From CAVURW01 sp963743595 (GTDB lineage Bacteria; Verrucomicrobiota; Verrucomicrobiia; Methylacidiphilales; UBA1321), in the NCBI GenBank assembly GCA_963743595.1, contig CAVURW010000016.1, positions 1-5,121 on the forward strand: a DNA stretch of 5,121 nt. Direction: 5' to 3'. Positions within the stretch are counted from its first letter, which is position 1, and every line of letters begins with the position of its first letter. The position numbers were made by a program, and so were the translations under genes. Positions 1 through 3,713 of this stretch are shown one piece after another. The notes below the pieces were generated by a model. It saw only the letters and a program-made list of their open reading frames with translations. It did no database searches and was not told where the DNA came from.

Positions 1-73
1 GCACGTTTTTGAGGACGTGGTACGCGTCTTGATCGCAATTAGATCCGGGAAATTGAATGACAGCCCAGCGCAT
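1..73 (-). CDS. purQ: Phosphoribosylformylglycinamidine synthase subunit PurQ (N-terminal fragment, cut by window edge)
   Basis: PurQ is the glutaminase subunit of FGAM synthase: it releases ammonia from glutamine for PurL, which converts FGAR to FGAM in purine synthesis in the cytoplasm. Only 24 codons are visible, read leftward from an ATG whose first base is 73. They give MRWAVIQFPGSNCDQDAYHV and four more residues. The FPGSNCD string near residues 8-14 is the typical N-terminal strand and turn of PurQ class I glutamine amidotransferases. The catalytic Cys-His-Glu residues lie beyond the window. The start is supported by an AAGGA ribosome-binding site (complement of 82-86) eight bases upstream and by tight linkage to purS, whose stop lies four bases before it. 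The fragment is short, but the motif, position and partner gene agree. Confidence 0.9.
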   Translation of the reverse strand, partial: MRWAVIQFPGSNCDQDAYHVLKNV

Positions 74-77
74 GGAA

Positions 78-560
78 TTAGTCCTTTTTCTTCAGGGCTT
101 TTTTCGCTTTTTTAGCGGCTTTTTTCGCCTCTTTTTCCTGCTTCTTGGCGAGTTTCTTCGACTTTTTCTCTTTATCGGCCTCGGCACCGCTCTCCGCCTT
201 AACGCCGCCTGCAGGGGCCGATTTCGCCTTTGCTTTGGCTGGTTTGCTCGCACGGGGCGACGTCTTTGGCTTGGCAACCTTAGTGCGGCTCGGGGCGACT
301 TTCTTTTTATCTTTGTCGGATAAGAGGACGAGCTCAAAATCCTCGATAACAGGGTTAGAGAGGAGATCGCGACAAATCGATTCGAGACTGGCTTTGGCTT
401 GGGCCAGATCGTCGGTATCGAGCTGCAACTCGATGCATTTGCCAACGTTGGCCTTGCTGACGGTGGTGAGGCCGAGCGATTGGATGGCGTGCTTAACGGC
501 TTCACCCTGCGGATCGAAGATGCTGGTGCGCGGGCGAACGAGGACTTGGGCGTAGATCAT
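78..560 (-). CDS. purS: Phosphoribosylformylglycinamidine synthase subunit PurS with long Lys/Ala-rich C-terminal tail
   Basis: PurS is the small structural subunit that bridges PurL and PurQ in the three-part FGAM synthase. Residues 1-80 match the family over its whole usual length (about 80 residues): DPQG at 16-19, VGKCIEL at 39-45 and LLSNPVIEDFEL at 66-77. The protein then continues to residue 160 as a low-complexity tail made mostly of Lys, Ala, Ser, Pro and Glu. The tail has a Pro-containing part (about 88-120) and a final part that looks like a charged single helix (about 128-159, KKAAKKAKKALKKK). It resembles histone H1 or TolA-type tails and is not part of known PurS function. I chose the ATG at 560 because MIYAQVLVRP aligns with family N-termini. 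An in-frame ATG at 596 would add 12 residues without a better ribosome-binding site. The next gene is purQ, four bases on, so the two are surely co-transcribed. Confidence 0.9.
   Translation of the reverse strand: MIYAQVLVRPRTSIFDPQGEAVKHAIQSLGLTTVSKANVGKCIELQLDTDDLAQAKASLESICRDLLSNPVIEDFELVLLSDKDKKKVAPSRTKVAKPKTSPRASKPAKAKAKSAPAGGVKAESGAEADKEKKSKKLAKKQEKEAKKAAKKAKKALKKKD
82..86 (-). promoter_or_regulatory. Ribosome-binding site of purQ, inside the end of purS
   Basis: On the reverse strand AAGGA lies eight bases before the purQ ATG and is formed by the last lysine and aspartate codons of the purS tail. It fixes the purQ start. It also ties the end of the unusual tail to the start of purQ, which argues against the tail being a frameshift artefact. 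Confidence 0.7.
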
Positions 561-693
561 GACAGGGTAGTTGTAACCTTGAGGGGAGAGGAGCAAAAGC
601 GGAAAGTGAAGCGGTTGTGGTAACCGCCTGTACGATTAGATTTCGTGGGGCATTTTCATTGCATCTTAAAAGGACATCTGCTCGCATCGAAAT
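561..693. promoter_or_regulatory. Divergent intergenic region between purS and the zinc-ribbon gene, with a small inverted repeat
   Basis: This 133-base gap must hold the promoters of the leftward purS-purQ unit and the rightward 694-1512 unit. The clearest element is GCGGTT at 611-616 and AACCGC at 622-627, a perfect 6-base inverted repeat around a 5-base loop. It could be an operator or a leader hairpin in either transcript. No run of T follows it, so it is not a terminator. I see no convincing -35/-10 pair on either strand, and no riboswitch that I recognise. Confidence 0.4.
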
Positions 694-1068
694 ATGAGTG
701 ATCCAATCACGACAACTCAGCAATATGGCGACCCCATCATGGCGACAGCGGTACAGATTAGGAATTCGAACTGCCCTGTTTGCAAAGGACCCGGCCCGAT
801 TGACGTGCACACGAGCCACGTCTGCATGTCCTTCCTGATTCTGACGACCCGCCGTTCCACTCCGGTTTTGAGTTGCAAATCGTGCGGTACCAAGGCGCAA
901 GTTCAGGGATTGCTCGTCTCTGCGGTGTTGGGTTGGTGGGGTCTTCCCTGGGGAATCATTTTTACGCCGATTCAGATCGGACGAAATATTTCGGGTATGT
1001 CTCGTAAGGAAGAGAGCCCCACTTTAGAGCTACAAGCACTGGCGCGCTCCAGTCTTGCCCGGAGGTAA
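694..1068 (+). CDS. Small zinc-ribbon-like protein with GWWGLPWG membrane motif, function unknown
   Basis: A 124-residue protein that I cannot name. It has Cys27-x2-Cys30, an extra Cys44 and Cys61-x2-Cys64 (CPVC and CKSC), the layout of a zinc ribbon. A hydrophobic stretch follows at about 70-95, centred on GWWGLPWG (80-87) and TPIQIGRN (91-98). From memory, the pairing of a CxxC ribbon with a GWWG-x-PWG-type hydrophobic segment recurs in small uncharacterised bacterial proteins; this was not checked by search. The C-terminal 25 residues are polar. The start is uncertain: AAAAGGA at 668-674 is about 19 bases from the ATG, too far for a normal ribosome-binding site, and Met16 (739) is an alternative. 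Both leave the Cys motifs intact. An in-frame TAA at 667 rules out a longer form. It is co-transcribed with the membrane-protein gene six bases downstream, so the two may act together at the membrane. Confidence 0.75.
   Translation: MSDPITTTQQYGDPIMATAVQIRNSNCPVCKGPGPIDVHTSHVCMSFLILTTRRSTPVLSCKSCGTKAQVQGLLVSAVLGWWGLPWGIIFTPIQIGRNISGMSRKEESPTLELQALARSSLARR
1061..1065 (+). promoter_or_regulatory. Strong ribosome-binding site (GGAGG) for the DUF3592-like gene
   Basis: GGAGG at 1061-1065 directly precedes the TAA of the upstream gene (1066-1068) and lies nine bases before the ATG at 1075. It is the best ribosome-binding site in the window. Its placement within the last codons of the upstream frame suggests coupled translation of the two proteins. 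Confidence 0.8.
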
Positions 1069-1074
1069 GGCTCC

Positions 1075-1512
1075 ATGGGATCAGCAATTACGGCAATCCG
1101 AGCACAGATTTTTATCGTGGTTGGAATCGCTATCATGTGGGCGGGCGGATCAAGGATTTATACGGATGCTAATGTCCTAATTAACGGCGACATCTACACG
1201 GCCCAAGTGGTGGGCTTTCATACGACTCGGGGCGAAAGACGCAACTCGAGTACGCGATATTATTTAGAATTCACGTATAAAACGGATGAAGGCCGAGTTA
1301 ACTCGGGCGCACTGGAGGTTGATGAATCGGACTATGCAAAATTCAAAAGAGGCGATCATGTCGATATCCAAATTCTGGAGTCCGAGCCCGATCACGTTAT
1401 TCAGGTGGGCGATTACAACGGTGTGGGTTTCGGGCTTGCCATGATAGGGGCCGGCGTGCTCTTTGTTTCTATCTCCACGTGGCGCTTGGTGAGGATCTGG
1501 CGAAGATGGTAA
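1075..1512 (+). CDS. DUF3592-like two-helix membrane protein, function unknown
   Basis: A 145-residue protein with one hydrophobic helix near each end (about 10-27, RAQIFIVVGIAIMWAGG; about 116-134, GVGFGLAMIGAGVLFVSIS) and a beta-rich loop of about 85 residues between them. The loop has the features of the DUF3592 family: an aromatic strand (RYYLEFTYKT, 61-70), then YAKFKRGDHVDIQIL (87-101), then ESEPDHVIQVGD (102-113), where the family usually carries a V-x-Y-x-P-like turn. The basic C-terminus (RLVRIWRRW) follows the positive-inside rule for a cytoplasmic tail, which would place the loop outside. DUF3592 proteins have no established role. Being in an operon with the zinc-ribbon protein is the only functional clue. 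The family assignment rests on topology and motif resemblance, not on a search. Confidence 0.75.
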   Translation: MGSAITAIRAQIFIVVGIAIMWAGGSRIYTDANVLINGDIYTAQVVGFHTTRGERRNSSTRYYLEFTYKTDEGRVNSGALEVDESDYAKFKRGDHVDIQILESEPDHVIQVGDYNGVGFGLAMIGAGVLFVSISTWRLVRIWRRW

Positions 1513-1530
1513 TGACCGTCCGGAGGGTCA
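1513..1530. repeat. 18-base near-perfect dyad between the DUF3592-like gene and mdh
   Basis: TGACCGTCCGGAGGGTCA begins at the base after the upstream stop codon. It is self-complementary at 8 of 9 pairs, the exception being G1518 against G1525. As RNA it can only form the outer 5-base stem (TGACC/GGTCA) with an 8-base loop and has no following T run, so a factor-independent terminator is unlikely. As DNA it looks more like the site of a dimeric regulator, about 77 bases ahead of the mdh start. Confidence 0.45.
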
Positions 1531-1585
1531 GAATTAGCGTTAGTTTAGCCAATTTTGGATGAACCTTCCTCCTCGTCTTTTTACC

Positions 1586-1593
1586 GGGAGGGG
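1586..1593 (+). promoter_or_regulatory. Probable ribosome-binding site of mdh, possibly hidden by an upstream CCTCC
   Basis: GGGAGGGG at 1586-1593 is the only Shine-Dalgarno-like sequence before the mdh ATG at 1607, at a rather long spacing of about 13 bases. CCTCC at 1568-1572 can pair with GGAGG at 1587-1591, with G-T extension on either side, which could mask the site in the mRNA. Confidence 0.5.
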
Positions 1594-1606
1594 CTAGGTT
1601 TTCAGT

Positions 1607-2530
1607 ATGACAAAGATTACCGTCGTGGGGGCCGGGTTTGTGGGTTCGACAACCGCGCAGCGAATTGCGGAAAAGAATTTGGGCAAGGTCGTGCTGCACG
1701 ATATCGTGGAAGGAATGCCGCAGGGCAAGGCGCTGGATATGATGGAGAGCGCGTGTCTGGAGGGTTTCGAGAGCGATGTGACCGGGACGAATGATCCGGC
1801 CGATTACGCTGGCTCCGATATTGTGGTGATCACCAGCGGTCTGGCGCGGCAGCCGGGAATGAGCCGGGACGATCTATTGCTGAAGAACGCAGCAATCGTG
1901 GGTGAAGTGGCCGATAATGTGAAGAAGTATGCGCCCGAGGCGATGGTCATCGTGGTGAGTAATCCGCTCGATGTTATGACGTGGTTGGTGGGTGAACGGA
2001 CCGGTTTTCCCAAGCATAAGGTGATGGGTATGGCCGGAGTGCTCGATTCCGCTCGGCTGCGCTTTTTTATCGCGGAAGCACTAAACGTGGCGCAGCGCGA
2101 TGTGGACGCGATGGTGCTGGGCGGTCACGGCGATGACATGGTGCCGCTGCGGCGTTATTGCACCGTCTCAGGCATCGGGATTGAGACTTTGCTGTCGAAG
2201 GAAAAGATCGATGCGATGATCACGCGTACCCGGAATGGCGGGGCGGAGATCGTGAAGCTGTTGCAAAAGGGCAGCGCCTACTACGCGCCCTCTTCTGCGG
2301 CGGTGCAGATGGTGCAGAGCATCGTGCGAGATGAAAAACGGATTCTGCCCGTGGCGGCTTGGTGCACAGGGCAATATGGCTTAAAGGAACAATTCGTGGG
2401 TGTGCCGGTTAAGCTGGGTAAAGGCGGTGTGGAAGAGATTATCGAGCTGACCTTGACCGAAGAAGAGACGAAGGAACTGCATCTGAGCGCCAGTCATGTG
2501 GAGGAGAGTGTGGCGAAGTTGAAGGTGTAA
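1607..2530 (+). CDS. mdh: Malate dehydrogenase (NAD-dependent)
   Basis: Mdh interconverts malate and oxaloacetate with NAD in the citric acid cycle, in the cytoplasm. The 307-residue length is normal for the LDH-like class of malate dehydrogenases found in many non-enteric bacteria. Visible elements in order: dinucleotide-binding GAGFVG (8-13); Asp32, which selects NAD over NADP; the mobile substrate loop RQPGMSR (81-87), with Arg where malate dehydrogenases have Arg and lactate dehydrogenases have Gln; Asn119 in VVSNPLDV; Asp147 and Arg150 in LDSARLR; and the catalytic His174 in GGHGDDMVP. Nothing is missing or odd. The ATG at 1607 directly precedes the first beta strand (TKITVVGAG), so the start is secure. 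It appears to be transcribed alone: the upstream gap is 94 bases and the next gene to the right converges on it. Only 30 bases separate the stop from the opposing frame, and they hold no obvious terminator. Confidence 0.97.
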   Translation: MTKITVVGAGFVGSTTAQRIAEKNLGKVVLHDIVEGMPQGKALDMMESACLEGFESDVTGTNDPADYAGSDIVVITSGLARQPGMSRDDLLLKNAAIVGEVADNVKKYAPEAMVIVVSNPLDVMTWLVGERTGFPKHKVMGMAGVLDSARLRFFIAEALNVAQRDVDAMVLGGHGDDMVPLRRYCTVSGIGIETLLSKEKIDAMITRTRNGGAEIVKLLQKGSAYYAPSSAAVQMVQSIVRDEKRILPVAAWCTGQYGLKEQFVGVPVKLGKGGVEEIIELTLTEEETKELHLSASHVEESVAKLKV

Positions 2531-2560
2531 TGACCCCGCCGCGCATTTGACGATATCAAG

Positions 2561-3031
2561 TCATTCCGACTGTTTCGGGAAGAGCGGCTGATCCGGTCGC
2601 TTTTCCTTTTCCCAGAAATTAAGAAAGTTGTTGGCGTAAGCACGAGCACCTTCAGTGGCTTCATCGTCGGCTTCGATCTTCATGATAAATTTCAAATAAG
2701 GCAGGTATGTCTTGTTCTATGGATGAAGCGTCTTGAAATGACGCGTAAGCAGCCAGACGGTATAGGACATCGGCTTGCTTTTGAGTGATCTTACCACTAA
2801 CGGGATGTAATCCTCTTCAGGAAAACTCTCGATGAAATGAACAAGCGGCCCAGGAGTTCCGAAATCCAAAGTCGGGTTCTGTTCCATAAAATCAAGGATG
2901 ATTTTAACGAACCCGATTCCCGGTTTTTGTGGTTTAAGTGCCGCTATCGCCTTTTCACTCGTAACAGGGAAATTATCGGGCCACTCAAGGGCTCCCTTCA
3001 TGAGGAGCTCTCTGAACTGTTTCCCGTTCAT
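2561..3031 (-). pseudogene. Immunity-like small protein gene interrupted by an in-frame TAG
   Basis: Read leftward from an ATG at 3031, this frame gives 104 residues and then meets TAG at 2719-2717. The same frame then stays open for 51 more codons, to a TGA at 2563-2561. The part after the stop still looks like protein (NKTYLPYLKFIMK, later ANNFLNFWEKEK), so the ancestral product was probably about 156 residues. Before the stop are WPDNFP (17-22), SEKAIAALKPQKPGIGFVKI (25-44), DFGTPGPLVHFIESF (56-70) and KPMSYTVWLLTRHF (86-99). From memory, the GTPGPLVHF-IE and T-W-L/M-L-x-R pattern recurs in small immunity or neighbour proteins of bacterial polymorphic-toxin loci; I cannot confirm a named family. 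The product would be soluble and mainly helical. It lies 17 bases downstream of the 3049-3456 gene, probably in one transcript, with no clear ribosome-binding site. Alternatives are a sequencing error, a functional short form, or stop readthrough. Confidence 0.6.
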
Positions 3032-3048
3032 AGGGCGATTTGATTCGA

Positions 3049-3456
3049 CTACCGCTTCGGCTCGATCTTTTCCAGTTTTTGACCGAAGTAGCTATTCAGA
3101 AACCACATGTTCGATTTAAACCCGAAATACCGGTTAAGTCGTGCTTCCTCTAGGTATTCGTTGAATCGTTGAATAATCACACGTTCCACAACATTCCGTG
3201 TGTCGCTGCGTGCCGCTACCGTCGCTGGAAAATCGGTGGGTGGGGTGTCCGAAAAATAGACGCACATCGATTTCAAGTGAATGATGGTCCTACGTTGATC
3301 CTCAATGTCCCAGCCTTGGTTTGCCGCCAGGTAATTCTCGAAAACCTTTACGATTTGCCGGGAAAAACTGATGGTGGCTTCGACCTCCGTGCCCGTGCTG
3401 AGGCGCTGAGAGACTCGCAAACGTTGCGTGCGGGTTTGCCGTAAAGAGTTTGACAT
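3049..3456 (-). CDS. Hypothetical protein, first gene of a small reverse-strand pair
   Basis: A 135-residue protein that I do not recognise. It has no signal peptide or membrane helix. The first 20 residues are Arg-rich (RQTRTQRLRVSQR). A largely helical body follows (SRQIVKVFENYLAANQGW, 32-49; DQRRTIIHLKSMCVYF, 53-68; NVVERVIIQRFNEYLEEARL, 88-107). It ends with an aromatic segment (YFGFKSNMWFLNSYFG, 110-125) and a basic end (KLEKIEPKR). No catalytic motif stands out. The ATG at 3456 is the first start after an in-frame TAG at 3468-3466, and its ribosome-binding site is weak. It sits just upstream of an immunity-like gene and in AT-richer DNA than its flanks. A toxin or toxin fragment, or an accessory cargo gene, would fit that position, but nothing in the protein itself shows toxicity. 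The coding call rests on the length, the balanced composition and the paired layout. Confidence 0.6.
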   Translation of the reverse strand: MSNSLRQTRTQRLRVSQRLSTGTEVEATISFSRQIVKVFENYLAANQGWDIEDQRRTIIHLKSMCVYFSDTPPTDFPATVAARSDTRNVVERVIIQRFNEYLEEARLNRYFGFKSNMWFLNSYFGQKLEKIEPKR

Positions 3457-3497
3457 GAGATTTTTCTAAGGAAGTATCAAAACGTTCTCTCCGGTTA

Positions 3498-3509
3498 ATG
3501 GTGTACCAT
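3498..3509. repeat. Short palindrome ATGGT-GT-ACCAT in the leader of the small-gene pair
   Basis: ATGGT (3498-3502) and ACCAT (3505-3509) are inverted around a 2-base centre, about 42-53 bases upstream of the 3456 start and overlapping the candidate -10 region. Its place and symmetry suit a repressor site for an autoregulated gene pair, but a 10-base match can occur by chance. Confidence 0.35.
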
Positions 3510-3530
3510 CTAATAGCACCCCCGTGTCAA
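3500..3530 (-). promoter_or_regulatory. Candidate sigma-70-type promoter for the reverse-strand pair
   Basis: On the reverse strand a perfect TTGACA (complement of 3525-3530) is followed by a poor -10 candidate: TACACC (complement of 3500-3505) at a 19-base spacing, or GGTACA (3502-3507) at 17. The good -35 with a weak, long-spaced -10 suggests a weak or activator-dependent promoter, if it is real. It lies 44 or more bases before the ATG at 3456. Confidence 0.3.
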
Positions 3531-3713
3531 GTAAATGGACACTAATTCTAGGAGCTATTTTCCGGGGAAAAATTAGCCTGGTAAAGGGTTCATTCCGCGC
3601 ATCACTTTGAGCGAATGTGACTCCGCAAAATCGAAACACTTCCCGTTCCCGGTTTGTATCAATTTGTGGGATTGGAAACTGGGAATTTGCACAGACCTTG
3701 CTAGCGTGGGGGC

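Larger units (their letters stand above)
3457..3713. promoter_or_regulatory. Divergent intergenic region between the small-gene pair and the HSP90-family gene
   Basis: These 257 bases hold the start regions of the leftward pair and the rightward chaperone. No RNA gene, repeat array or insertion-sequence end is visible. For the leftward side there is a TTGACA-type box and a palindrome (listed separately). For the rightward side I find no convincing -35/-10 or sigma-54 site, and no ribosome-binding site beyond a G run directly against the ATG. The reverse strand stays open in one frame across the whole gap, ending at a TAG at 3468-3466, but that frame has no ATG start. Confidence 0.45.

Noticed and set aside
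57..900. Several open frames overlapping purS and the divergent region (for example 145-555 and 399-623 on the plus strand, 92-505 and 502-900 on the minus strand)
   Set aside because: They are out-of-frame or antisense readings of purS and the zinc-ribbon gene, with skewed composition (long Phe/Leu or Arg/Ser runs) and no domain.
2531..2600. Bidirectional terminator between mdh and the opposing gene
   Set aside because: Only an imperfect, bulged stem around TTCCGA and TCGGGAA is visible, it lies inside the opposing coding frame, and there is no T run.
2563..2683. Separate 40-residue gene starting at the ATG at 2683 on the minus strand
   Set aside because: It is in the same frame as the interrupted immunity-like gene and is better explained as that gene's C-terminal remainder; it has no ribosome-binding site of its own.
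2717..3468. Amber (TAG) recoding in this genome, suggested by TAG stops inside or beside two neighbouring frames
   Set aside because: The first small gene also ends in TAG, and its neighbour starts 17 bases later in another frame. No other gene in the window shows an internal TAG, so a single nonsense mutation is simpler.
3671..3692. Possible sigma-54 promoter (GG/GC elements) ahead of the HSP90 gene
   Set aside because: The GG-to-GC spacings available (8 or 15 bases) do not match the required 12.
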